A stretch of DNA of 39,184 nt. It comes from Dehalococcoidia bacterium. GTDB taxonomy: Bacteria; Chloroflexota; Dehalococcoidia; Lucifugimonadales; GCA-2717565. Of this stretch, positions 1 through 9,765 are shown piece by piece; position 1 is the stretch's first letter, and every line of letters begins with the position of its first letter. The position numbers and the translations under genes were made by a program. The stretch is from assembly GCA_009692865.1 (NCBI GenBank), contig SHYH01000010.1:1-39184 (forward strand), read 5' to 3'. The notes under the pieces were generated by a model, which was not told where the DNA came from, made no database searches, and was given only the letters and a program-made list of their open reading frames with translations.

Positions 1-380
1 GGAGTTCGCCATCTTCGAGGGCATTGAACACTCCCTCCAGCTTGGCAACGATGAGAGGAAAGGATTGCTCTGTCGCACGGGAACCTTATCATGAAAGGAG
101 GCCATTGGGAAGCTGATCCTTCCTGTTGGTCGGGGGCCGTGGGTGCTTGTAACACCTGCGGCTCCATTTGTTTATGGAACAAGTGTACTACTCCTATCTG
201 GGAAAGTCAAGGGAAAATGACGAAAGAAGACTACTAATTAGCTAGGAGTTTCAACGAGAGGGAACTAGGCAGGTGCGAAGTGGCGGCGGTAGTCATTTCA
301 AAGAACTGAGTAGAGATGACTTACGTAATGGCTTATGTGCAAGAGTCTATTTTAGGGAGAGGGCATAGGGTGAGGGTCAA

Positions 381-410
381 CGTAGGGGCAATTCATGAAT
401 TGCCCCTACG
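381..410. repeat. 30-bp perfect palindrome CGTAGGGGCAATTCATGAATTGCCCCTACG
   Basis: Read directly; left arm is the exact reverse complement of the right arm; 10 bp beyond the MFS stop. Confidence 0.9.
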
Positions 411-420
411 TCTTGAAACT

Positions 421-1752
421 CTAGCGAGCTTGCACCACCGGGGCCTGAGACCCCCCAACTGGGCTGGGGGTGGGCGCCTCAAGCTCGGCGGTGAGACGGC
501 GCAGCGCGGGAAATGCCACCACTACCCCAACGAGCAGGACCACGCCGAGAACCCCCGAAGCGGCCAGGGCGCGGGTAGGCCCGATCACCTCAGCCAACCA
601 CCCCAGGAGGAACATCCCCAGGGTTCCAGTGCCCATCACGATGAATCGAATTCCCATCACCCTTCCCCGGAGATGGGGTGGTGGCGCTATGTTGACCAGG
701 GTGAAGTTGGTCGTCGCGAAGATCTGCTGGAGGAACCCCAGGGCAAGGGAGAGGGTCAGGGAGAGAGCGAAGAGGGTCGAGTAGGCGAAGGCTATGACCC
801 CCAGCCCGAACCCAAGGCCTCCCGCTATCATGAGCCACTGAAGCTGTCGGGGCTTGCTGTACACGGCCACCACCAGGGAGCCGGCGATGGCTCCAGCTCC
901 GCCCACGCCTGCCAGCTGGCCCAGACCCTCGGGCCCGGCGTGCAGAATGTCTCGGGCAAAGACTGGCATGAGCGTCATGTAGGGCATGCCGAAGAGGGCG
1001 AACACCAGGCCCACCATGAACAGCCCTATCAATAGGCGGCTTGCCTTCACGTAGGCCATGCCCTCCGCCAGGCTTTTCACCACTGAGGCCTGGGGCATGC
1101 CATTACTCCTCTGCAGAGGAAGGCGCAAGCGGGCCAGCAGCCCCAGGGCCGGCGCCGCCAAGACAGTAGCCGCCAGGAAGGCCCACCCCATCTGATCGGG
1201 GTTGATTTTCAGTGCGTAGCCCGCCACAAAGGGGCCCACCAGTGAAGCCGTGCTGAAGATGGTGGTGAACAGGGCCACCGCACTGGGTGCTTCGGCGACG
1301 CCCACCAGGTCCGGCACCGTGGCGGCTCGGGTGGGCATGGCCAGGGCGAAGGTGGCGCCGGAAAGGACCGAGAGAGCGAACAGGTGCCACACCGCAAGGA
1401 GGTCTGCAAAGAGGAGGGCAGTAAGGAGGACCAGGGCGAAAAGGTTCACCGCTTCACCCACCATCAGAATCATCTTGCGGTTGAGCCTGTCGGCGATGAC
1501 ACCCCCAAAGGGCGGCAGGACCGCCATGGGGAGCATGGAGACGCCCTGGACGGCCGTGAGCATGAAGGGCGAGTTGGTCAGTTGAAGAACCAGCCACCCG
1601 CGGGCGATCATCACCATGAAGAAGGACACCATGGAGATGAGGGAGGCCAACCACAGGAGGCGGAACTGGGTGTAGGAGAAGGCCCGCAGAGCGCCGCCAT
1701 TGGCGCCGTTCCTCTGTGGTTTGCCGTTAGCTATGGTAGTCTGTAACCCCAT
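421..1752 (-). CDS. MFS transporter (drug/enterobactin exporter-like)
   Basis: 443-aa ORF, about 12 hydrophobic segments, MFS-like GGVIADRLNRKMILMVGE loop motif. Confidence 0.85.
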   Translation of the reverse strand: MGLQTTIANGKPQRNGANGGALRAFSYTQFRLLWLASLISMVSFFMVMIARGWLVLQLTNSPFMLTAVQGVSMLPMAVLPPFGGVIADRLNRKMILMVGEAVNLFALVLLTALLFADLLAVWHLFALSVLSGATFALAMPTRAATVPDLVGVAEAPSAVALFTTIFSTASLVGPFVAGYALKINPDQMGWAFLAATVLAAPALGLLARLRLPLQRSNGMPQASVVKSLAEGMAYVKASRLLIGLFMVGLVFALFGMPYMTLMPVFARDILHAGPEGLGQLAGVGGAGAIAGSLVVAVYSKPRQLQWLMIAGGLGFGLGVIAFAYSTLFALSLTLSLALGFLQQIFATTNFTLVNIAPPPHLRGRVMGIRFIVMGTGTLGMFLLGWLAEVIGPTRALAASGVLGVVLLVGVVVAFPALRRLTAELEAPTPSPVGGSQAPVVQAR

Positions 1753-2058
1753 ACCGATTTACCTCTCCACCGTCTGCGCGTCGCGTTCCATGAGAACCCT
1801 GCCTGCCAGGCTCTCCACCCTGCTCGAAACTCCCATCCCCCAGGCTGAAGAGGGCCTTGAAATGACCTCTTGGCACCATTTGAACAATTGTATGGGCAAT
1901 GAGAAGAATGCACAAGGCGCTCCCTGCCCATGAGAGTCCCTCTCTATGAATGGACTTGATACGATCTGTATCAACTAACATCGAATATTTCGACGTAGTG
2001 ACTTGACTGATAGCCTGTAAGGAACTATGATAAGAGCTTATTGGGTGGGTTGAAGGAC

Positions 2059-2955
2059 ATGGCAAAAGACTACTACGCCCTTCTGGGAATCAAGAGAGAC
2101 GCCTCGGACAAGGATATCCGGCAGGCCTATCGGCGCATGGCCCGCCAGCACCACCCGGACGTCAACCGGGGTGACCCCTTGGCCTCTGACCGGTTCAAGG
2201 AGATCAACGAGGCGTATCAGGTCATCTCCGACCCCGAGACGCGCCGAAAGTACGACCGGTACGGGGAGAACTGGAAGTTCGCCGATCGCATGGCCAAGGA
2301 CGAGACCGCCTTCCGCCGTGGGCCCTCCGCCGGGACATCCACCAGGGGGCGGCGTAGCCTCTTTGAGGATCTTTCCGATGTCGGCGGCGCTGCGCCCTCG
2401 GACCTGGGGGACGTACTGGGCGACTTCTTTAGCCGGCGTGGCGCACCTCGTTCCCAGGCCATGGAGCACCCTGTGGAGGTGAGCCTGGAGGAGGCCTATC
2501 TCGGCACGGCCCGCGTGGTGACCCTCACCAACCCCGATGGCTCCACGCGTCGGCTTGAGGTGAAGGTGTCCCCCGGGGTGGACACGGGCTCCAAGGTGCG
2601 GGTGGCCCTGGATGGTCGGCGGGGGAGTGAGCTGTACCTGAACATGACAGTCCAGCCCCACCCCACTTTCCAGCGAAAGGGTAATGACCTCTCCACCGAG
2701 GTGACGGTTCCCCTCTACGACGCTCTCTTGGGCGGCCAAGTTCAGGTCCCCACTCTCAAGGGCCGCGTGCTGCTGACCATACCCCCGGAGACTCAGAACG
2801 GCCGGGTCTTTCGCTTGGCGGGCCAGGGGATGCCCGTGTTGGGCCAACCCGATGGCAAGGGTGACCTGCTGGTGACGGTCAAGGTGGATCTTCCCCAGGG
2901 GTTGACCGTAGATGAGGCGGATCTGGTGCGTCGTCTGAAGGCGCTCCGGCCCTAG
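2059..2955 (+). CDS. DnaJ/CbpA-type J-domain co-chaperone
   Basis: N-terminal J domain (DYYALLGIKRDASDKDIRQAYRRMARQHHPDVNRG, HPD motif) and C-terminal substrate-binding domain; no zinc-finger repeats. ATG at 2059 preferred over upstream TTG. Confidence 0.9.
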   Translation: MAKDYYALLGIKRDASDKDIRQAYRRMARQHHPDVNRGDPLASDRFKEINEAYQVISDPETRRKYDRYGENWKFADRMAKDETAFRRGPSAGTSTRGRRSLFEDLSDVGGAAPSDLGDVLGDFFSRRGAPRSQAMEHPVEVSLEEAYLGTARVVTLTNPDGSTRRLEVKVSPGVDTGSKVRVALDGRRGSELYLNMTVQPHPTFQRKGNDLSTEVTVPLYDALLGGQVQVPTLKGRVLLTIPPETQNGRVFRLAGQGMPVLGQPDGKGDLLVTVKVDLPQGLTVDEADLVRRLKALRP

Positions 2956-2960
2956 CGAGG

Positions 2961-3326
2961 GTGAACGGCATGGTGGGGAACGAGCTGGACGACGAACCTT
3001 GCTACGTCATCAGCGTGGCGGCCAAGCTGGTGGGGGTCCACACCCAGACCCTGCGCTACTACGAACGGGCAGGCCTCGTCGGGCCCTCACGCTCCAAGGG
3101 TAACCTGCGCCTCTATTCGCCCCGGGACGTCAGGCGCATACGCCTCATCAAAAGCCTAACCAACGATCTGGGGGTGAACCTGGCAGGGGTGGAGGTCATC
3201 CTTCGCCTCTTGGGCCGGATGGACGAGATGGAATCCAAGCTGCAAGGGCTGGTGCAGGAGCTGGAGCTTCGCCCCCGTGCCCTTCCCGCCCGGAGATCCC
3301 GGCACCCCGCGACGCCTACCTCCTGA
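2961..3326 (+). CDS. MerR-family regulator, HspR-like
   Basis: MerR HTH (ISVAAKLVGVHTQTLRYYERAGLVGPSRSKGNLRLYSPRDVRRI) directly after a DnaJ gene. Confidence 0.8.
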   Translation: MNGMVGNELDDEPCYVISVAAKLVGVHTQTLRYYERAGLVGPSRSKGNLRLYSPRDVRRIRLIKSLTNDLGVNLAGVEVILRLLGRMDEMESKLQGLVQELELRPRALPARRSRHPATPTS

Positions 3327-3609
3327 TAGGATGCTGAAAAGGGGAGGGGGCTCGCCCACACCCACGCTGACGATAGCCAGCACCGGGAAGCGTCGGTGCA
3401 GGCCGTAGGCTCCGTATCCCCGCATCGAGGTCGAAGACACTCGACTTGTGCCATATTCGGCATCACGGATTGGTGGCACGCCCTGCTGATATGGGTATGG
3501 GGGTGTCCCCCATGTCTAAAACACCCCCCCGACATGTCGGGGAAGAGGGTGAGGGGGCAGCTGATGCCCCGCCGCGCCATAATCGAAATAATTGGATGCC
3601 GTCCTTATT

Positions 3610-3639
3610 TTGACACTCGGCGACGGAATATGGTATCTT
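3610..3639 (+). promoter_or_regulatory. Candidate sigma70-type promoter TTGACA-N18-TATCTT
   Basis: Perfect -35 and 4/6 -10, upstream of the PIN-TRAM/ispD/ispF/cysS run. Confidence 0.4.
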
Positions 3640-3755
3640 CATAGGAAGGGGTACTGTCCATCAAGGGGTGAGCGTGCGGTGTGACTGGTTGGAAGCAGCA
3701 AAAGCTAACGCACTCCTCAACTCTTGGGGCTGGTTAACGAGAGTGAGGTAAAGCG

Positions 3756-4826
3756 GTGGTGGGGAATGACGTAAGAGTCGATTGGGCCTCTCGGGTAGTG
3801 GGCGGCTTGGTGTTGGCTGTGGGGGGCTGGCTGGCCAGCACCCTGGTGAAACCCGAAGCCTTCCCTGGACCTTGGCTGAGCATCGGGCTGGCTGGCGTCG
3901 GCCTCTTCCTGGGGTTCCTGGTGGCTCCCTACGTCTCGGTCCGCCCTTTGTGGAGGGGCTGGCAGTATCTGGTAAGCCTTCCCCTTCCCTCCCTGCTGGT
4001 GCTCATTGGCGGGCTTCTGCTCGGCCTCCTGGCAGGAGCGCTGGTGTCCATTCCCCTGGCGCGGCTGCCAGGCCTCTATGGGACCCTGGTCCCCCTCGCC
4101 ATCACCATACTGCTTGCGGTGTTCGGCGCTGCCCTGGGCGTGTCCAAGGAGGAGGAGATTCGGGGGCTTTTCCCTGAGACCCGCTTGCCTGCTCCCGATG
4201 CGGGATCGGGCCGGGATCAGATGATCGTGCTCGATACCAGCGCCATCATAGATGGCAGGATTGCCGACATTAGCCAGACAGGGTTCCTGCGGGGCACCAT
4301 GATCATCCCGCGCTTCGTTTTGGACGAGCTTCGCCACGTCGCTGACTCCAACGATGCTCTCCGGCGCAATCGTGGCCGCAGGGGCCTGGAGATGCTCAAC
4401 AAGCTTCGGAAGGAGAGCCTCGTCCCCATCCAGGTGTTGGACGTGGACATGCGGGATGGGATGGAGGTGGACAGCAAGCTGGTGAGCCTCGCCAAGTCCC
4501 TCAACGCCCCCATCGTCACCACGGACTTCAACCTGAACCGGGTGGCCGAGCTGCAGGGCGTCAAGGCCCTGAACATCAACGAGCTGGCTAACTCCCTCAA
4601 ACCCGTGGTGATCCCCGGTGAGGGCATGATGGTGCAGGTCATCCAGGAGGGCCGAGAGCCCGGTCAGGGCGTGGGCTTTCTGGACGACGGGACCATGGTG
4701 GTGGTGGAGGGCGGCAAGCGGTACCTCAATAGCCATGTGGACGTGAACATCACCCGCGTGCTTCAGACGGCCGCGGGGCGCATCATCTTTGCCCAGCCCA
4801 AGGAGGGGACGAGGAACGGGCGGTGA
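3756..4826 (+). CDS. YacL-like membrane protein with PIN and TRAM domains
   Basis: Four N-terminal TM segments, PIN domain (VLDTSAIIDGRIADI), C-terminal TRAM (GEGMMVQVIQEGREPGQGVGFLDDGTMVVVEGG). Confidence 0.9.
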   Translation: MVGNDVRVDWASRVVGGLVLAVGGWLASTLVKPEAFPGPWLSIGLAGVGLFLGFLVAPYVSVRPLWRGWQYLVSLPLPSLLVLIGGLLLGLLAGALVSIPLARLPGLYGTLVPLAITILLAVFGAALGVSKEEEIRGLFPETRLPAPDAGSGRDQMIVLDTSAIIDGRIADISQTGFLRGTMIIPRFVLDELRHVADSNDALRRNRGRRGLEMLNKLRKESLVPIQVLDVDMRDGMEVDSKLVSLAKSLNAPIVTTDFNLNRVAELQGVKALNINELANSLKPVVIPGEGMMVQVIQEGREPGQGVGFLDDGTMVVVEGGKRYLNSHVDVNITRVLQTAAGRIIFAQPKEGTRNGR

Positions 4827-5554
4827 CCCCTCCGTCGGCCCAGGAGCAGGTGGGCGCCATCCTTCTGGCGGCGGGCCAAGGCCGCCGGATGGAGGGCCTC
4901 GATAAGCTCTTCACCCCCCTGTTGGGCAAGCCTCTTCTCTTTCATTCCCTGCACGTCCTCCAGACTTCGCCCCTCGTTCACGCCATCGTCTTGGTGCTCA
5001 GCGATGATCACCTGGCCCAAGGCCACGCCCTCCTGGACCAGTATGGATGGGGCAAGGTGCGAACCGTGTGTGTCGGAGGCGACCGCCGCCAGGATTCCGT
5101 CAGGATCGGCCTGGAGCACCTGCTCCCTGTGGAGTGGGTTGTCGTCCACGACGGCGCCCGCCCCTGCCTGAACGAGGACCTCTTGTGGCAGGGCCTGGAG
5201 GCATCCCGGGAGACGGGCGCCGCGGTCCCTGTGGTTGTGCCCAAAGACACCGTCAAAGAGGTGGACGACCTCGGCTTCGTCACGCGCACCCTACCACGAG
5301 AGCGCCTGGGGCTGGCGCAGACCCCCCAGGTGTTCCGGAGTGAGCTGCTTCTGGCGGCCCATCGGGCCGTCACCGCCACGGTGACCGATGACGCGGCCAT
5401 GGTGGCGATGCTAGGCCACCGTATGAAGGCCTTCCCCGGCTCCTACGCCAACATCAAGGTCACCACTCCCGAGGACATGGCCCTGGCGGAAGCCCTCCTG
5501 GCCCGTGCCGGAGCCCAACCCGAGGCTCGGACTTCCACCCGCAGGCCGTCGTGA
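4823..5554 (+). CDS. ispD: 2-C-methyl-D-erythritol 4-phosphate cytidylyltransferase
   Basis: LLAAGQGRRM, VHDGARPCL, LAQTPQVF motifs; overlaps ispF. Confidence 0.93.
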   Translation: MTPPSAQEQVGAILLAAGQGRRMEGLDKLFTPLLGKPLLFHSLHVLQTSPLVHAIVLVLSDDHLAQGHALLDQYGWGKVRTVCVGGDRRQDSVRIGLEHLLPVEWVVVHDGARPCLNEDLLWQGLEASRETGAAVPVVVPKDTVKEVDDLGFVTRTLPRERLGLAQTPQVFRSELLLAAHRAVTATVTDDAAMVAMLGHRMKAFPGSYANIKVTTPEDMALAEALLARAGAQPEARTSTRRPS

Positions 5555-6042
5555 TGCGCGTTGGCATCGGCTACGACGTCCACCCCCTGGTCCCGGGCCG
5601 TCCCCTGGTCCTGGGTGGTGTGACCGTCCCCTACCCCCAGGGGCTCTTGGGCCACAGCGATGGCGACGCCCTCATCCACGCCATCGTTGACGGCCTCCTG
5701 GGCGCGGCGGCTCTGGGAGACATCGGCCAGCACTTCCCCTCCTCCGACCCTCGCTATCGTGGCATCTCCAGCCTCTGGCTCCTTGACGAAACCCGTGGGC
5801 TCCTGGAGGCCCGTCGTTGGCGGGTCACAGGGGTGGATGCTACAATAGTCGCCGAGCGTCCGCTCCTGAGCCCCTTCATTCCAACGATGCGAGAGCGCCT
5901 GGCGGAGACCCTGCGGCTTCCCCTGGATCGAGTCAGCGTCAAGGCCACCACCACCAACGGGCTGGGCTTTATCGGCAGGGGCGAGGGCATCGCGGCCCAG
6001 GCGGTGGCCACCCTTGAGGAGTTCAACGATGCGGGTTTTTGA
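5554..6042 (+). CDS. ispF: 2-C-methyl-D-erythritol 2,4-cyclodiphosphate synthase
   Basis: GYDVHPL, HSDGDALIHAIVDGLLGAAALGDIGQHFPSSDP, KATTTNGLGFIGRGEGIAAQA. Confidence 0.95.
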   Translation: MRVGIGYDVHPLVPGRPLVLGGVTVPYPQGLLGHSDGDALIHAIVDGLLGAAALGDIGQHFPSSDPRYRGISSLWLLDETRGLLEARRWRVTGVDATIVAERPLLSPFIPTMRERLAETLRLPLDRVSVKATTTNGLGFIGRGEGIAAQAVATLEEFNDAGF

Positions 6043-7396
6043 TACCCTGACGGGCGAGAAGAAGCCCCTTGTGGACTCCGGGGCCGAGCTGAAGATGTAC
6101 GCCTGCGGCATCACCCCCTACGATGCGTCCCACCTGGGCCACGCCTTGAGCGCCATTGTCTTCGACGTCATTCGCCGGTACCTGGAGTTCCGTGGCTTTC
6201 GGGTGCGCTACGTCCAGAACTTCACCGACATTGACGACAAGATCATCCAGCGCGCCCAGCGTGAGGGGGTCTCCACGGGGGAGATCGCCGAGCGTTACAT
6301 CCAGCAGTACCTCCAGGAGATGGAGGAGCTGAACGTGCGGCGCGCCCACGCCTACCCTCGCCCCACCCAGGAGATTCCCCGCATCCTTCAGATCATCCAG
6401 GTGCTCGTGGACAAGGGCTACGCCTACAGCGCCGACGGCGATGTGTACTTTCGGGTGGAGCGGACTGAGGACTACGGCAAGCTGAGCCACCGCTCCCAGG
6501 AGGGCCTCGACACCGTTGCCCGGGTGGAGCGCACCTCCTCCAAGGAGCGCCCTATGGACTTCGCCCTGTGGAAGGGCGCCAAGCCTGGAGAGCCCTTCTG
6601 GGACAGCCCCTGGGGCCCCGGCAGGCCTGGGTGGCACATCGAGTGCAGCGCTATGTGCCTGGGCTACCTTGGCGAGACGGTGGACCTCCACGGCGGCGGG
6701 CGGGACCTCATCTTCCCCCACCACGAGAACGAGATCGCCCAGACCGAGGCCTACACCGGCGTCAAGCCGTCAGCCAGCTTCTGGGTCCACAACGGCCTTC
6801 TCCAAATGGGCGAGGAGAAGATGAGCAAGTCCCTGGGGAACCTCATCACCGTTCGTCAAGCTCTGGATAGCTACTCCGCCGACGCCATTCGCCTCTTCTT
6901 CCTCTCCTCCCACTACCGAAGCCCCCTGGCCTACAGCGAGGGGGGCCTGGCCGCCCAGGAGCGGGCGTTGGAGCGCCTTCGCCGCGCCGCCGAACCCGCG
7001 CCCGCAGCCACGGGCGCCGCCCTGGACCCCCTGCCCTTCCGCGAGCGGTTCCTCACGGCCATGGACGACGACTTCAACACCCCCCAGGCCCTGGGGGTGC
7101 TCTTTGACCTGGCGCGGGAGATCAACCGTGGGAGGGAGGAGGGGCTGGACGTGGAGCCGGCGCGGGGCGCCCTTCTGGATCTGGCCGGTGTGTTGGGCCT
7201 CACCCTTCATGGCGAGGTCGAGGCCCGCGTGACGGCCTCCCGCCCCTTGATTGATCTGCTGGTCCAGGTGCGTGAAGAGCTGCGCGCCGCCCGCCAGTTC
7301 GCCCTGGGTGACCGTATCCGTGACCGCCTCAAAGAGCTGGGCATTGACTTGGAGGACACCCCCGAGGGAACCAAGTGGCGCAGCCGCGTTCCCTGA
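6029..7396 (+). CDS. cysS: Cysteinyl-tRNA synthetase (with MshC-like HIGH region)
   Basis: CGITPYDASHLGHA, GWHIECSAM, DLIFPHHENEIAQTEA, KMSKSLGN; overlaps ispF end. Confidence 0.9.
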   Translation: MRVFDTLTGEKKPLVDSGAELKMYACGITPYDASHLGHALSAIVFDVIRRYLEFRGFRVRYVQNFTDIDDKIIQRAQREGVSTGEIAERYIQQYLQEMEELNVRRAHAYPRPTQEIPRILQIIQVLVDKGYAYSADGDVYFRVERTEDYGKLSHRSQEGLDTVARVERTSSKERPMDFALWKGAKPGEPFWDSPWGPGRPGWHIECSAMCLGYLGETVDLHGGGRDLIFPHHENEIAQTEAYTGVKPSASFWVHNGLLQMGEEKMSKSLGNLITVRQALDSYSADAIRLFFLSSHYRSPLAYSEGGLAAQERALERLRRAAEPAPAATGAALDPLPFRERFLTAMDDDFNTPQALGVLFDLAREINRGREEGLDVEPARGALLDLAGVLGLTLHGEVEARVTASRPLIDLLVQVREELRAARQFALGDRIRDRLKELGIDLEDTPEGTKWRSRVP

Positions 7397-7490
7397 TTCG
7401 TATGGCCCCCTCCCCGAACCCTCACCCTTCCTGTTCTTCGGCCACAAGGGTTGGTGGCTGGTGACTCGTCAGGCTATTAGGGCGTCATTT

Positions 7491-7592
7491 GGGGGTGCAG
7501 GGGGCGAAGCCCCCGCCGGGGGTATGGGGGTGTCCCCCATAGCTAAAACCTCCCCCTTCCTGGAAGGAAGGGGGCAAGGGGGATGGTTGAAG
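7491..7592. repeat. Intergenic MITE-like palindromic repeat, copy A
   Basis: Consecutive hairpins GGGGGCGAAGCCCCC, TATGGGGGTGTCCCCCATA, CCCCCTTCCTGGAAGGAAGGGGG, then GGGGGATGGTTGAA; resembles 14661-14804 and 25301-25430. Confidence 0.75.
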
Positions 7593-7607
7593 TTGAAAGG
7601 GGCTTGG

Positions 7608-8132
7608 ATGGGAAGATCCCGCTGGCTGGTGATGTTGTTCCTCGTTCTGGCTATCTCAGCCTGTGGTGGCTCACGCGGGGCCGTGGAGCATAACAACACG
7701 GGGTTCCAACTTGAGGGCCAGGGGCTCTTCGGAGAGGCAATAGCTGAATATGACGAGGCCATCCGCCTGAAGCCAGACTACGCTGAAGCCTATAGCAACC
7801 GAGGCGAAGCCTATCGTAACCTGGCGCAGTACGAGCGGGCCATCCAAGACCTCGACAAGGCCATAGGCCTGGACCCGAAGTATGCTGTAGCCTATAGCAA
7901 TCGGGGCGCAGCCTATGATAGCCAGGGCCAGTTCGAGCGGGCCATCCAAGACTACGACAAGGCCCTAAGCCTCGACCTGAAGTATGCTCTAGCCTATGGC
8001 AACCGGGCCGTGGCCTACGCCTTTGTGGGCAAGGTTGCAGAGGCCCGGCAAGACATCGAGCGAGCGGTAGGACTGGGGTATGATCGGGCACGTCTGGAGC
8101 AAGCGGTGGAGGTGGCAAAGCAGAAGCGCTAG
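7608..8132 (+). CDS. TPR-repeat lipoprotein
   Basis: Signal peptide with lipobox (LAISAC) and three 34-aa TPR units (AYSNRGxAYxxxxxxERAIQDxDKAxxLDxKYAxAY). Confidence 0.85.
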   Translation: MGRSRWLVMLFLVLAISACGGSRGAVEHNNTGFQLEGQGLFGEAIAEYDEAIRLKPDYAEAYSNRGEAYRNLAQYERAIQDLDKAIGLDPKYAVAYSNRGAAYDSQGQFERAIQDYDKALSLDLKYALAYGNRAVAYAFVGKVAEARQDIERAVGLGYDRARLEQAVEVAKQKR

Positions 8133-8177
8133 GTTTTGCCCCAAGCTTCTCCGAGCACCCTCCCAAGACATACCGCA

Positions 8178-9593
8178 ATGCAGCCAAGGAAACCGTCTAT
8201 GGACAAGGGCCTCATCGCCGAGTTGATCCGCCTTCTGGGCAAAGCCAAGGTCAGCACTGCGCCTGAGGAGCGCCAACGGTTCTCCCTGGACGCCCTGGGG
8301 AACTACCGCGCCTTCCATGCTGCTCGCCTCCTGGAGAGCACCGCCGACGCGGTGGTGCACGCGGAGTCGGTGGAGGAGGTGGCCCAGGTCGTGCGCCTCG
8401 CCAATGAAGCGGGAGTTCCCGTGGTGCCCTTCGGCGGGGGCACGGGGGTCATGGGCGGCGTGGTGCCCGTGCGCGGCGGCATCACCCTGGACCTGCGGGG
8501 CCTCAACCGCGTCTGGGAGATAGACGCCGCCAGTAGGACGGCCACCGTGGGCGCGGGCCTGCTGCTGGGCGACCTGGACCAAGCCCTGGGCCGTGAGGGG
8601 CTCATGCTAGGCCACGACCCCTGGAGCCAGCCCATCGCCACCGTGGGTGGGGCCATCTCCACCAACGGCGTGGGCTACCTGGCGGGCCGCTACGGCCCCA
8701 TGGGCGAGCAGGTGTTGGGCCTCCAGGTGGTGCTGCCCCAGGGGGACGTCCTGGAGACCAAGGGCGTCTCGAAACCCTCCCCGGGCCCCGGCTTGAGCCA
8801 CCTGTTCATCGGCGCCGAGGGTATCTTTGGCGTCATCACCCGGGCCACCCTTCGGGTCTTCCCCCAGCCCGAGCGGCGTGCCCTTCACGCCCTGGCCTTC
8901 GACTCCTTTGAGGCTGGCTTCACCGCCGTCATGGAGATGTACGCCCTGGACCTGCGCCCCTCGATGGTGGACTTCGACGAGGACCTGCCCGCCGAGGGCG
9001 AACGGGAGGTCGTCCTCTACCTCGGTTTCGATGGGTTCCGGGAGGAGGTGGAGGCCGCAGAGCATCGGGGGCTGGACATCTGTCGTCGCCACGGCGCGCG
9101 AGACCTGGGGCAGGAGAAAGCCCAGGAGTTCTGGCAGACGCGGCACGCCTCGGCGGAGCGGTATCAGCGAGAGGTGCTAGGCCGGCCATCGGCAGCGCGG
9201 GCGTGGCGGCGCTGGCCCATGGAGTACCTCCACGTGGCCCTGCCGCCCTCCAAGGTCCTGGAGTACCGCCGCAGGTGCTCGCAGCTTCTCGACCGGTATA
9301 GCGTGCCCGTGCGCGAGTGGGCCATCTGGGGCCGCCCCGAGCTCTTCTCCCTCCTCATCGCCGAGCCGTCGGGCTCAGCCGACGCCTCCTGGGAGGTGAT
9401 GGCCCGGGTGGTGGACGAGGTCCTGTCGCTGGCCCAGGACATGGGGGGCACCCTGGAGTACTGCCACGGTGTGGGGCTGAAGCTGGGGCACCTGATGGAG
9501 CGGGAGCTTGGCGTGGGGATGAAGGCGGTGCGTGAGATCAAGGCCGCTCTGGACCCCCACAACATCATGAACCCCGGCAAGCTGGGCGTGTGA
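8178..9593 (+). CDS. FAD-binding oxidase (GlcD/AGPS-like)
   Basis: PFGGGTGVMGGVVPVRGGITLDLRGLNRV FAD-binding motif, ATVGGAISTNGVG, C-terminal ALDPHNIMNPGKLG. Confidence 0.9.
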   Translation: MQPRKPSMDKGLIAELIRLLGKAKVSTAPEERQRFSLDALGNYRAFHAARLLESTADAVVHAESVEEVAQVVRLANEAGVPVVPFGGGTGVMGGVVPVRGGITLDLRGLNRVWEIDAASRTATVGAGLLLGDLDQALGREGLMLGHDPWSQPIATVGGAISTNGVGYLAGRYGPMGEQVLGLQVVLPQGDVLETKGVSKPSPGPGLSHLFIGAEGIFGVITRATLRVFPQPERRALHALAFDSFEAGFTAVMEMYALDLRPSMVDFDEDLPAEGEREVVLYLGFDGFREEVEAAEHRGLDICRRHGARDLGQEKAQEFWQTRHASAERYQREVLGRPSAARAWRRWPMEYLHVALPPSKVLEYRRRCSQLLDRYSVPVREWAIWGRPELFSLLIAEPSGSADASWEVMARVVDEVLSLAQDMGGTLEYCHGVGLKLGHLMERELGVGMKAVREIKAALDPHNIMNPGKLGV

Positions 9594-9765
9594 AGGGAGG
9601 GCGTGCCCTGCACCCACCAGGGCTCAGCCCTGGACCCACGCTACGGTGGGTGGTCTAGGGCCAACGCTTAGGTAAAGGGCAAAGCAAGGTGTGCCCGGCA
9701 CCCACAACAAGGGGGCCGTTCAGTGCAGACCCCCTCTCCTTCGACGGGAGCGGGCTAGGGTGTAC

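Noticed and set aside
1-94. Open frame from the window edge, EFAIFEGIEHSLQLGNDERKGLLCRTGTLS*, vaguely like an acyl-CoA dehydrogenase C-terminus
   Set aside because: Too short and the similarity too weak to assign; may be the tail of a gene or a remnant outside the window.
1975-2058. HAIR-like operator (CTTGAGT-N7-ACTCAAG) for HspR upstream of dnaJ
   Set aside because: Only CTTGACT-N6-CTGTAAG is present near 2003-2022; the right half matches poorly, so I do not call it.
3717-4736. 339-aa minus-strand ORF opposite the PIN-TRAM gene
   Set aside because: Antisense shadow ORF; the plus-strand PIN-TRAM protein is unambiguous.
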